DNA from: Rhodococcus rhodnii
GTDB taxonomy: Bacteria > Actinomycetota > Actinomycetes > Mycobacteriales > Pseudonocardiaceae
Reading direction: 5' to 3'
Assembly (NCBI GenBank): GCA_000720375.1
Contig: JOAA01000001.1
Span: forward strand, 186,001-250,000
Length of the DNA: 64,000 nucleotides
The notes beneath the pieces are model-generated. The model saw only the letters and a list, made by a program, of their open reading frames with translations. It ran no database searches and was not told where the DNA came from. Made by a program: the position numbers and the translations under genes. The stretch's first letter is position 1, and each line of letters starts with the position of its first letter. Shown here in pieces: positions 36,749 to 44,898 of the stretch.

Positions 36749-36753
36749 CCGGT

Positions 36754-39228
36754 TCATCCGGTCTTGGTGAGCATCCGATACCGGGCCGCTGACCACGCGG
36801 GCGAGCCGGACTCCGGGATGATTCGGACAGTCACCGAACTCTTCCCGGCCACCAGGCTCTCCGGCAGCTCGAACGAATCCTCCAGCCACCGCGACGACGT
36901 ATTGCCCAGCGGCTGGAACCAAGTCCCCACCGACGTGCCGTCCACGGAAACGCTTGCCTGTTGAAAGGCCTCGCTCTGGTCGTTCATCCGCAACAGGCGG
37001 GCTCCGGAGGAACCTGCTGCCAGCTTCAGCGTGAAGGTGATCGCTCCGGTTGTGGCCGCGACGCCGTCCGTCACGTTGACCTTGTCGTCCTTGCCTTCGA
37101 AAGTCGACTGCAAGGTCCGTCGGGTCTCTCCGGTTGACTGGTACGCATGGGCCGCACGGCTTGCGTCGTCGGCGACGTCCAGGACGTCGCTTTCGACCAT
37201 TGCCGGTGTGGACTGTCCGTACCAGTAGGACGTCGAGCTGTAGTTGGCCGCCACGTCATTCACGGGCCCGTGTTGGATGTCGAAGCGAAGTTGCGAGGAG
37301 AACGACACCGCCTCACCGATCATCAGCCGGTACGCACCCGTGCAGTCGTGCTGGCAACCATCGCCGTTGAGTTCCCACGCCGGATTGCCTGCCAAAGGCA
37401 TGGTGTACGTGACCCCGTCACGGAAGTACCAGCCGGACTCGTAGAAGTCCTCGGTTCCCGTGCCGTAGATCATCGGTGTCGTCGCGCCGTCGACGTAGAC
37501 GCGTTCGTCGCCTTCCAGGTACAGCCGCATGTTCCCGTTCGGGATCGAGCCGCGCATGGAATGTGTGACTCCGTAGTACACGCCGCGGCCGGTTGCCTGC
37601 AGGAACGTGAAGTCCTGGTTCGGCACGGTGTTCCCCGCCGACTTCGTGGCGTGGAAGTAACCGATTCGCCCGGACTGCAACGCGGAGGCCACCGCCGGAT
37701 CCGGAACGTAGTCCGTCTCCACCGTCACGTCGCCCAGCGGCACACCGCTTTCATTGACCAGTGCCACCGTGGCGTTGCGGGCGTACGGCATCGGCCACCA
37801 TGCGGTGTACCAGCCGTCTGGGGCCGTGTCCATCGACGACATCAGGGTCATCGTGTCGTACTCGCCCAGTCCTGAGCCGAAGAACTCGCCGAGTGGGGCG
37901 TCCACGGTTGCCTTGCCGTCAAAAGAGATCACGACTCGCACGCCGCTCAGCACCGCGTCGGAACGGGTCACCTCGGCTGCTGGCACCGGGTACCGGAACA
38001 CGCGGTAGCCCTGCCAGTTCAGGCCCCGGATCGTGTAACCGTGCGCCGTCTCTTCGCCGGGGTGGTTCGGGCCGACGTCCATCACGTCGGTGCGGCGCCA
38101 GTCTCCACCCACGTTGCTGTGGATGTTGTAGCGGAACTCGTTGACGTCCAAATCGGACGCGATGTACTCGTTCAGGATCGTCAAGGACGACTTGCCCGCG
38201 GTCAACGCCGCCGGGATCATGATCGTCTGGTCGCGCCACTCGCCCACCGGCACCCTGGGACCGCTTTCCCAGAAGCCGACCTGGGTTCCGTCCACCGACA
38301 GCCTGGCCCGCTGATTGCCCACCTGCGGGTCGTAACGCCTGGTGATCCGCACGCCGGAGTTGGCCGGGTCGATCGCGACCTTGAACGTCGTCGACCCGCC
38401 GATCGCGAACGCCCGGCCGTCGTCGCCGACTCGCGGGCTCGCCACGATCTGCGGGATCTTCACCCTGAGCTGCGTCAGCCAGCCCGCGCCAGCCAACACA
38501 GCAACGTTCTTCGACTTGCCCGCCGCCACAGCACCGGTCGATACGGGAGCCCTGGACGTGGCGACACTCTTGGGGTCACGGATGCCGTAACCCCGCAGCT
38601 TGGCGATCACGTCCAGCGCCTGGTCGGCCGGGTTGAACGTCTGCACGCCGTCCGCGTCCGCGAAATCCCGGTAGGCCACGTGATAGAACAGCGGATTCGC
38701 CTGCACCGTCACGCGCATCGACTCGCGGTACGGCATGGGCACCTTGATCACCGCGCCGCCGGACGTGTCCTCGCCGTTGCCGACGAGCGGCCAGACCCAA
38801 GGCGCGCCGAGCTTTCCGCTCACCACCTCCTGCAGCAGCTGGTCGAGCACCACCCGGCCGTCCAGCTCGATCTTCAGCCTGCCGTTGTTGACCATTGAGC
38901 CGAAGTCACGCGTGAACCACATCGAGTCGATCTGGCCCGCGCCGGCGCGCTCGGCGATCACGCATCCCGAAGCCGTGGTGCGCAGGCAGGAATACGTCCC
39001 GACGAATCCGTCGTCGTTGCCACCGGTGCGGTCGAAACTCGAGAACTGGCGCGATACCGCGCCGGGTCTCATCGTGGCCAGCTGGTCCATCTGGCGATAG
39101 ACCTGCCAGCCGATCGGACCCTTGTCCGTCGCGCTCGCCGTCGTCGGCGCAGCGTCGGCCACGCCCGAGACGGTGCTCAGGACGAGAGCGGAGATGATAG
39201 TGGATGCGAGCAGGGACCCGAAGCGCAT
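36754..39228 (-). CDS. Secreted GH172 (DUF2961) glycoside hydrolase
   Basis: 824 residues. The signal peptide is LLASTIISALVLSTVSGVADA. The DUF2961/GH172 core shows RAGAGQIDSMWFTRDFGS, RGVYYGVTHSMRG, MRLYLEGDERVYVDG and GTGTEDFYESGWYF, the last two carrying the carboxylates expected of the active site. Jelly-roll repeats precede and follow the core (SVDGTSVGTWFQPLGNTSSR). Known GH172 enzymes hydrolyse alpha-D-fructofuranosides/difructose anhydride or D-arabinan. Last gene of the importer operon, 36 bp after the binding protein gene, with GGAGG before the start. It probably releases the sugar taken up by the adjacent ABC importer. Confidence 0.85.
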   Translation of the reverse strand: MRFGSLLASTIISALVLSTVSGVADAAPTTASATDKGPIGWQVYRQMDQLATMRPGAVSRQFSSFDRTGGNDDGFVGTYSCLRTTASGCVIAERAGAGQIDSMWFTRDFGSMVNNGRLKIELDGRVVLDQLLQEVVSGKLGAPWVWPLVGNGEDTSGGAVIKVPMPYRESMRVTVQANPLFYHVAYRDFADADGVQTFNPADQALDVIAKLRGYGIRDPKSVATSRAPVSTGAVAAGKSKNVAVLAGAGWLTQLRVKIPQIVASPRVGDDGRAFAIGGSTTFKVAIDPANSGVRITRRYDPQVGNQRARLSVDGTQVGFWESGPRVPVGEWRDQTIMIPAALTAGKSSLTILNEYIASDLDVNEFRYNIHSNVGGDWRRTDVMDVGPNHPGEETAHGYTIRGLNWQGYRVFRYPVPAAEVTRSDAVLSGVRVVISFDGKATVDAPLGEFFGSGLGEYDTMTLMSSMDTAPDGWYTAWWPMPYARNATVALVNESGVPLGDVTVETDYVPDPAVASALQSGRIGYFHATKSAGNTVPNQDFTFLQATGRGVYYGVTHSMRGSIPNGNMRLYLEGDERVYVDGATTPMIYGTGTEDFYESGWYFRDGVTYTMPLAGNPAWELNGDGCQHDCTGAYRLMIGEAVSFSSQLRFDIQHGPVNDVAANYSSTSYWYGQSTPAMVESDVLDVADDASRAAHAYQSTGETRRTLQSTFEGKDDKVNVTDGVAATTGAITFTLKLAAGSSGARLLRMNDQSEAFQQASVSVDGTSVGTWFQPLGNTSSRWLEDSFELPESLVAGKSSVTVRIIPESGSPAWSAARYRMLTKTG

Positions 39229-39264
39229 CCTGCCTCCTCATATGGTGTTGTACCGCCGACAGAC

Positions 39265-40248
39265 TCAGCCGCCGGGGTTCTCCTTCGCGTAGACCTGTGC
39301 CGCGTTCTCCTTGGTGATCAGCTGGGTCTGTAAGGTCTGCGTCTTCGGCACCTGCTGGCAGTCAACGAGAATCTTGCGCGCCGACTCGATCGCTTCCTTG
39401 CCCGCGGTGGGATAGATCAGCGTCGCCGAAAGCCTGCCTGCCTCAACGGCTTTCAAGCCGCCAGACGGAATCGGCAGGCCGTCGATGCCGATGAACTTCA
39501 GCGCGTCCTGCCTGCCCGTTGCCCGTGCGGCAAGGTAGGCGCCTTCCGCCATCGGGTCGTTGTGCGCGTAGATCACCGAGACGTCCGGGTTGGACTTCAG
39601 GATCGCGTCCGCCTTCTCCTGGCCCTTCTCCCGCAGCCAGTCGCCGTCCTGGCTGACCGCGATCTCGATGTTGCGGCCACGGATCGACTCACGGAAGCCG
39701 TCACCACGCTCCTTCGCCGGTGTCGATCCGGCGAGACCGCGGATCTCGGCGATCTTGCCGCCGTTCGGCAGCAGCTGCTCGGCGACGTACTTCCCGGCCT
39801 GACGGCCGATCTCCACGTTGTCCGCGCCGATCCAGGTGGTGTAGGCGTCGCCTTCCACCTTGCGGTCGAGCACGATCACCGGGATGCCTTTGTCGAAGGC
39901 CTTCTTCACCACCGCGGTCAGCGGTTTGGCCTCGTTCGGGCTGATGATCAGCAGGTCGATCTGCTGGGTCAGGAAGTTCTCCACGTCCGAGACCTGCCGG
40001 GAGTTGTCCTGCTGCGCGTCGGTGAAGCGGACTTCGAACTGCGGCACCGATTTCGCGGCGGCACGGATGTCGTCGTCCATGCGTTGGCGGTACGGCTCGG
40101 CCACGTTGGCCTGGCTCATGCCGATGACGTACTTGCCGTCCGCGCCCTTGCACGGCGTGCTCGAAGCCGGGCCGGTGGAACGGTTCTCACTCGTTGTCCC
40201 GCATGCGACGAGGGACCCCAGTACGAGGACCGCCACGAGTAAACGCAT
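39265..40248 (-). CDS. Sugar ABC transporter substrate-binding lipoprotein (RbsB-like)
   Basis: 327 residues. The signal peptide ends in a lipobox LVAC, so Cys16 is lipidated and the protein is held on the outside of the membrane. The type I binding fold resembles ribose/rhizopine-binding proteins: YVIGMSQANVAEPYRQRMDD near the N-terminus, QQIDLLIISPNEAKPL in the hinge region, and SVIYAHNDPMAEGAYLAARA with IGIDGLP later. The ligand should be a monosaccharide. Second-last gene of the importer operon, 17 bp after the permease gene. Confidence 0.9.
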   Translation of the reverse strand: MRLLVAVLVLGSLVACGTTSENRSTGPASSTPCKGADGKYVIGMSQANVAEPYRQRMDDDIRAAAKSVPQFEVRFTDAQQDNSRQVSDVENFLTQQIDLLIISPNEAKPLTAVVKKAFDKGIPVIVLDRKVEGDAYTTWIGADNVEIGRQAGKYVAEQLLPNGGKIAEIRGLAGSTPAKERGDGFRESIRGRNIEIAVSQDGDWLREKGQEKADAILKSNPDVSVIYAHNDPMAEGAYLAARATGRQDALKFIGIDGLPIPSGGLKAVEAGRLSATLIYPTAGKEAIESARKILVDCQQVPKTQTLQTQLITKENAAQVYAKENPGG

Positions 40249-40265
40249 GTCTCGTCCTTTCCGTC

Positions 40266-41273
40266 TCAGGACGGCCTGAGCCGTTGCAGGCCGGCCGCCA
40301 CCACGATCACGAGCCCCTTGATCAGGAGCTGGACGTTCGTATCCACGCTGTTGAGCGCGAGAATGTTGTTGAGCACGCCGAGAAGCAGCGCACCTGCCAC
40401 GGTCCCGACCACCGAGCCGCGCCCGCCCGCCAGGCTCGTCCCCCCGACGACCACGGCGGCGATCGCGTCGAGTTCGTAGCCAAGGCCGTCGTTGGGGCTG
40501 CCCTGGTTGAGCTGGCCCGCGTGGATGATCCCGGCCAGCGCGGCGAGCAGCCCGCAGATCCCGAATACGATGATCTTGACGCGGGTGACCGGCACACCGG
40601 ACAGCCGAGCCGCCTTCTCGTTGCCGCCGATCGCGTACACGTGCCGGGAAAAAGCCGTGCCACGCAAGAAAAGGATCGCCAGCACGGCCACCACGATGAA
40701 GATCAACGCCGGAATGGGCACCAGACCGTTGAACGTGCGCTCGCCCAGCAGCGAGAACGCGACCGGCGCCTCACCGGGCCCGTCGCCGTACGCGATCGCG
40801 ACGCCCTGGCCACCGGACCAGATCCGGGCGAGCCCACGGGCGATCTGCAACCCGGCCAGCGTCACGATGAACGCCTGAATGCTGAACAAGGCGGACGCGA
40901 CACCCTGTAAGAGCCCGAAGACCAACCCGACCGCCAGCACCACCAGCACTGTGGGAATCAGCCCGAAGTCGTTCTCCACCAACAGGACCGCGGATCCCAC
41001 GGCGGCAAGGCCGAGCATCGCGCCGACCGACAGGTCGATCCCGCCGATCAGGATCACGAATGTCATCCCGACCGCGATGATCCCGATCTCGGACACCGCG
41101 CGCACCACGTTGAACAGGTTGTCGCTGGTCAGAAACAGCAGTTCGCCGTTGCGGCTCGGGGAGAACACGATCGCCGCGATGAACACCGCCACGAGCCCGA
41201 ACAGGCTCTGGAAACGGAAGACCATCGACCGTACGCTCTCGCGCCGCGTCTCCACGAAGTCCGTTGTGGTCAC
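40266..41273 (-). CDS. Sugar ABC transporter permease (RbsC-like)
   Basis: 335 residues with about ten membrane helices. The family EAA-like region GIGGIDLSVGAMLG-type sequence VILIGGIDLSVGAMLGLAAV and the loop YAIGGNEKAARLSGVPVTRV are diagnostic for ribose/xylose-type permeases. GTG 41273 overlaps the ATPase stop (GTGA), so the two genes are translationally coupled. Works with the ATPase at 41270-42799 and the lipoprotein at 39265-40248. Confidence 0.92.
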   Translation of the reverse strand: MTTTDFVETRRESVRSMVFRFQSLFGLVAVFIAAIVFSPSRNGELLFLTSDNLFNVVRAVSEIGIIAVGMTFVILIGGIDLSVGAMLGLAAVGSAVLLVENDFGLIPTVLVVLAVGLVFGLLQGVASALFSIQAFIVTLAGLQIARGLARIWSGGQGVAIAYGDGPGEAPVAFSLLGERTFNGLVPIPALIFIVVAVLAILFLRGTAFSRHVYAIGGNEKAARLSGVPVTRVKIIVFGICGLLAALAGIIHAGQLNQGSPNDGLGYELDAIAAVVVGGTSLAGGRGSVVGTVAGALLLGVLNNILALNSVDTNVQLLIKGLVIVVAAGLQRLRPS

Positions 41274-42799
41274 AGCGGTACAACCTCCCCCATGGACGCC
41301 GCCAACAGGTCCGCCTCCCCGGCCTGCGCGGTCTGCAACTCCGCGACGTTGCGGCCGCCGCGCAGCACGATCACCCGATCGCACACGCCCACCAGCTCGG
41401 CCAGTTCCGAGGACGCGAGCAGCACCCCCATGCCGCGCTGCGCCGCCTGACCGAGCAACTGATAGATCTCCGCCTTCGCACCGACGTCCACACCCCGCGT
41501 CGGTTCGTCGAGCAACAGTAGGTCCGGATCGGTGAGCAGCATGCGACCAAGCACGATCTTCTGCTGATTTCCACCCGATAGTGTGGAGACCGGATCACGG
41601 ACCGAAGCGAGCTTCACGCTCAGCTCGCGCACGATCCGCGTCGCCTCACTGGTCTCCCGCCGCCGGGACACCACGCCGAAGCGCGCGATTCGGTCCACAA
41701 TAGACAGCACCGCGTTCGCCAGCACGGAGTGATCGAGCGCCAGCCCGGAGATCCGGCGGTCTTCCGGCATGTACACGACACCTCGCCGGATCGCGGAACG
41801 CGGGCCGCGAGGGCGCGACACACGGCCTTTGAAAGTCACCGATCCCTGCCAGCGACCACCTGCGCCGAACAGGGTCTCCAGCAGTTCGGTCCGTCCCGAG
41901 CCGAGCAGACCGGCCAGCCCGACGATCTCGCCGCGCCGGACGGTCAAGCTGACCCCCGCGGGGTCCCGGCGACCGGGTCTTGACCGTGGCACAACAAGAT
42001 CCGTGACTTCCAGGAGCTTCTCGCCGGCGTCCGCGGTCTCGTGCGTGGTGAACATGGCCCGCACCGGTCGTCCGATCATCGCCTCGGCGGCCTGGTCGGC
42101 GGTCATGTCCCGGGCGTCGAATTCCGCCACCACAGCGCCGTTGCGCAAGACGGTGGCACGGTCGGCGATCCGGCCGATCTCGTCCATCCGGTGCGAGATG
42201 TACACGATCCCCGCGCCACCCCGGCGCAACTCGGCGATCACGGTGAACATCCGGTCCACTTCGGCCGACGACAGCGCGGACGTCGGTTCGTCCATGATCA
42301 GCACCTTGGCGTCCAGCGACAGCGCCTTGGCGATGCTCACCAACTGCTGCTCGCCGGTCCGTAACTCGCCGACCTGACGCCGTGGGTCGAGGTCGATCCC
42401 GGTGCGGCGCAACAGGTTCCGGGTCTCCCGGAGCATCGCGCGACGGTCGAGGGTGCGCAGCGGGGTCCGCGGTTCGCGGCCGAGGAAGATGTTCTCGGCG
42501 ACCGACAGCCCAGGGACCAGGTCGAGTTCCTGGTGGATCATCGCGATCCCGGCGCGCTGCGCGTCGGCCGGGCCGTGGAAGCGAATCGGCTTGCCGCCCA
42601 CGGTGATCGTGCCGGTGTAGTCGGTCAGGTCGCCGGACAGCACACGCATCAACGTCGACTTGCCCGCACCGTTCTCACCGAGCAGCGCGTGCACCTCGCC
42701 GGCCCGGACCGTGAAGTCCACGTCGCGGCATGCCCTGACCCCGCCGTAGGACTTGCTGATCCTGACCAGCCCCACAAGTGATGCGACACCGTTGTCCAT
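41270..42799 (-). CDS. Sugar ABC transporter ATP-binding protein (RbsA-like, two ABC domains)
   Basis: About 509 residues with two ABC cassettes. Domain 1 has Walker A LLGENGAGKSTLM and Walker B VLIMDEPTSAL, with a degenerate signature ELRTGEQQLV. Domain 2 has the usual non-canonical P-loop GLLGSGRTELLE, signature LSGGNQQKIV and Walker B LLLLDEPTRGVDVG. ATG 42799 or GTG 42805 starts it. First gene of the importer operon; an operator-like sequence lies about 20-35 bp upstream, tying it to the LacI regulator at 35664. Confidence 0.92.
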   Translation of the reverse strand: MDNGVASLVGLVRISKSYGGVRACRDVDFTVRAGEVHALLGENGAGKSTLMRVLSGDLTDYTGTITVGGKPIRFHGPADAQRAGIAMIHQELDLVPGLSVAENIFLGREPRTPLRTLDRRAMLRETRNLLRRTGIDLDPRRQVGELRTGEQQLVSIAKALSLDAKVLIMDEPTSALSSAEVDRMFTVIAELRRGGAGIVYISHRMDEIGRIADRATVLRNGAVVAEFDARDMTADQAAEAMIGRPVRAMFTTHETADAGEKLLEVTDLVVPRSRPGRRDPAGVSLTVRRGEIVGLAGLLGSGRTELLETLFGAGGRWQGSVTFKGRVSRPRGPRSAIRRGVVYMPEDRRISGLALDHSVLANAVLSIVDRIARFGVVSRRRETSEATRIVRELSVKLASVRDPVSTLSGGNQQKIVLGRMLLTDPDLLLLDEPTRGVDVGAKAEIYQLLGQAAQRGMGVLLASSELAELVGVCDRVIVLRGGRNVAELQTAQAGEADLLAASMGEVVPL

Positions 42800-42818
42800 C
42801 CACACCCGCCATGAGGCC

Positions 42819-42834
42819 GAGAAAACGATTACCC
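42819..42834. promoter_or_regulatory. Second operator-like site, upstream of the sugar importer operon
   Basis: On the minus strand GGGTAATCGTTTTCTC matches 13 of 16 positions of the core of the perfect palindrome at 35549, including TAATCG. It lies about 20 bp before the ABC ATPase start. A further TAATCGAT core occurs about 40 bp further upstream (near 42876). Together they suggest that one LacI protein controls both operons. Confidence 0.7.
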
Positions 42835-42881
42835 GAGACGCTAGGGTGGGGCTACCGGCGTGTCAAGCATCCACTAATCGA

Positions 42882-43460
42882 TCAAGAAGTCGGTTGCTCG
42901 CCAACCACGGCTTGCCCTCGCGGCGAAAGCCGGTAGCCCACTTCAAGGCTTTCGGTCAGACCGAGTTCCTTCAGTTTGCGAACGTCCGCTTTGAACGGAA
43001 GGGTTTCGCGCCCGAGGGACGCCGCGAGATCGGGCGCGCGCACGCCCGGCTTCGCCGCGATAAGCGAGAGCACAGTGCGCGTCCACGGTCCGTGCTTGCT
43101 CCGTTCGTCCATCCGGCGCAGCTTCTGGAGAATCTGCGCGATCTCATCCGACGTGGGCAGCGACTCGCGCAACGACACCCGCGGATCGTCGCCGACGTAC
43201 CGCAACGACACCTTGTATACGTCGCCGTCACGGCCCGTAAGGAACGATGACAGCTCGGCCAGGGTCTTGTATCCCGCCATCCGGGCATCTTTGGCGGTGA
43301 TCCTCCGCAGCGGGACGGGCTCGACAGAGTCGATGGCCAGCACGCCGATCGCCGTCCGGAGCGTGCCACCAGCCTTGACCGTCGGCTTGCGCCAGCGCCG
43401 GAACGCCAGCGTGACCTCGCCCGTCCGGATCCGCTCGAGGATGTTTGCCCTGATCAGCAT
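42882..43460 (-). CDS. ASCH-domain (PUA-like) protein with C-terminal winged helix
   Basis: 192 residues starting MLIRANILERIRTGEVTLAF. Residues 1-105 form an ASCH/PUA-like fold: FRRWRKPTVKAGGTLRTAIG then VLAIDSVEPVPLRRITAKDA, consistent with nucleic-acid binding. Residues about 110-190 (LQKLRRMDERSKHGPWTRTV then KPGVRAPDLAASLGR and FKADVRKLKELGL) read as a winged helix. ASCH proteins may bind or modify RNA; the exact role is not known. ATG 43460 has GAGG upstream. Divergent from a toxin-antitoxin pair with 147 bp between starts. Confidence 0.75.
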   Translation of the reverse strand: MLIRANILERIRTGEVTLAFRRWRKPTVKAGGTLRTAIGVLAIDSVEPVPLRRITAKDARMAGYKTLAELSSFLTGRDGDVYKVSLRYVGDDPRVSLRESLPTSDEIAQILQKLRRMDERSKHGPWTRTVLSLIAAKPGVRAPDLAASLGRETLPFKADVRKLKELGLTESLEVGYRLSPRGQAVVGEQPTS

Positions 43461-43595
43461 GGACCCATCCTCTCGACATGAGGTCCCGCGAGGGGCATAG
43501 TGGTTAAGGTTGCACGCACAGTGTTGAAGTATGTGCGATTTGTATTCATCTTCGTGAATTTCTTCACAAAGGCGCACGAACCCGCACATCCGCGC

Positions 43596-43601
43596 TAGTC
43601 T
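43596..43601 (+). promoter_or_regulatory. Possible -10 element of a leaderless antitoxin transcript
   Basis: TAGTCT ends seven bases before ATG 43608, so transcription would start at or next to the start codon. No ribosome-binding site is present. A short repeat (GTGAA, 4 nt, TTCAC at 43554-43567) and the inverted pair ATGTGCG/CGCACAT flanking it may be autoregulatory sites. Confidence 0.45.
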
Positions 43602-43607
43602 ATGCGC

Positions 43608-44192
43608 ATGAGCATCGCGCTGGAGACGGTTTTGGCCAAAGCAGGGTTGCGGGTCACCCCCGGCGAGTTCCTCGACCTGGTCGAGGACGCTGCGAGGCGG
43701 CTGTCTCCGCCGAATCCCAACCCCGCCGAGTACTTCTCGGCGGATCAGCGGGAGACGCTCACCGAGGTCGGGCTCGACCTGCGGCCAAGGCGGCCCGACG
43801 AAGTCGATTCACGGGCGCGTGCGGTCGCCGCGCAGGCCGTACTACGGGATTCCGCGCTGACGGTGTCCGACGCGGCGGCGACCATCGGCGTGGATACCAG
43901 CCGGATCCGGCACCGGCTCGCGGCCGGTCGCCTGGTCGGCTGGAAGGACCGCGGCGGATGGCGGCTGCCCGCGTGGCAGTTCACCGGCTCCGGCGTACTG
44001 CCCGGCTTGGAGACAGTGCTGGCCGCACTGCCCATCGACCAACCGCCGCTCGTTGTCGCGGCCTTCATGACCACACCGCAGGAGGACCTGATCATCGGCG
44101 GCGAGCCGGGTACACCACGGCAGTGGCTGCTCGCCGGCGGTGATCCAGATAGGGTTGCCGGGCTAGCGGCCGTCCTCGGAACCCCGGCGTGA
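43608..44192 (+). CDS. Antitoxin-like protein (Xre/MbcA/ParS-type) paired with a RES toxin
   Basis: About 194 residues; ATG 43602 is an alternative start. A helix-turn-helix lies near residues 85-115 (ALTVSDAAATIGVDTSRIRH then RLVGWKDRGGWRLPAWQ, a MerR/excisionase-like or Xre-like reading helix). The C-terminal 65 residues (TTPQEDLIIGGEPGTPRQWL then LAGGDPDRVAGLAAVL) match the pattern of the MbcA/ParS/Xre toxin-binding domain: G-x-TPxxWL-x-GGDP. Located 39 bp before the RES-domain gene, as in MbcTA modules. It should neutralise the toxin and autoregulate. Confidence 0.78.
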   Translation: MSIALETVLAKAGLRVTPGEFLDLVEDAARRLSPPNPNPAEYFSADQRETLTEVGLDLRPRRPDEVDSRARAVAAQAVLRDSALTVSDAAATIGVDTSRIRHRLAAGRLVGWKDRGGWRLPAWQFTGSGVLPGLETVLAALPIDQPPLVVAAFMTTPQEDLIIGGEPGTPRQWLLAGGDPDRVAGLAAVLGTPA

Positions 44193-44231
44193 CGGTGACG
44201 ACAACGAAGACAGGCTGACGACTCCAAACGT

Positions 44232-44888
44232 ATGGCTCGGCTCCCCCAGCCACCGACTCCGGCTGCGCTCAGGTCGTTGCTGCGAGTGGACGAGGACATT
44301 GTCGCCGTGCACAGCGGCACGCGCCTTGTCCGGATCTTCGCAGCGGGCGGCGCGCACCGTCAGCGGTGGAACTCCTTCCGATACACCGGCCCGCTGCCGC
44401 ACGGCCGGTTCGACCCGCACCCGCTCGGCCCGGAGGGCCGCGCCGCCGACAGCCCCGGCAACGGCGTGCTGTACTTCGGCCTGTCGGTGCGCACCAGCCT
44501 CGCCGAGGTGTTCCAGTCGACGTCCATTGTGGACAGATCGACGCGCAGGCCGCACCTCGTGGTGTTCCGGCCGCAACGCACCTTGCGTCTGCTCGACCTC
44601 TCGGGCTTATGGCCGACGCGCGCGGGTGCGTCGCAGGAGCTCTCCAGCGGCTCGAAGACCCTGACCCAGGCGTGGGCACGGGCGATCCGCGCGGCACACC
44701 CCGAGCTGGACGGCGTCTGGTATCGGTCCTCAATGGACGGCGGCGAGCCGGCGATCTGCCTGTTCGACCCGCCCGCCGGCACCGCGATCCCGCCCGCGCC
44801 GGACATGCTGCTGCCGCTCGACCACCCCGGCCTTGACCTGCCGTTGGGCCGGATCTGCGAAGAGCTGAACTACACCCTGCTGAGCTGA
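44232..44888 (+). CDS. RES-domain protein (putative NAD+ phosphorylase/glycohydrolase toxin)
   Basis: 218 residues. RES toxins remove NAD+ (phosphorolysis or hydrolysis). The conserved Arg region HRQRWNSFRYTG is at about 42-53, the YFGLSVRTSLAEVFQ helix with Glu92 follows, and the Ser region is near residue 138 (QELSSGSKTLTQAWA). C-terminal DGVWYRSSMDGGEPAICLFD also fits the family. Paired with the upstream antitoxin-like gene as a type II module. One TTA codon at 44607. Convergent with the S9 peptidase. Confidence 0.85.
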   Translation: MARLPQPPTPAALRSLLRVDEDIVAVHSGTRLVRIFAAGGAHRQRWNSFRYTGPLPHGRFDPHPLGPEGRAADSPGNGVLYFGLSVRTSLAEVFQSTSIVDRSTRRPHLVVFRPQRTLRLLDLSGLWPTRAGASQELSSGSKTLTQAWARAIRAAHPELDGVWYRSSMDGGEPAICLFDPPAGTAIPPAPDMLLPLDHPGLDLPLGRICEELNYTLLS

Positions 44889-44898
44889 AACAGGGGCA

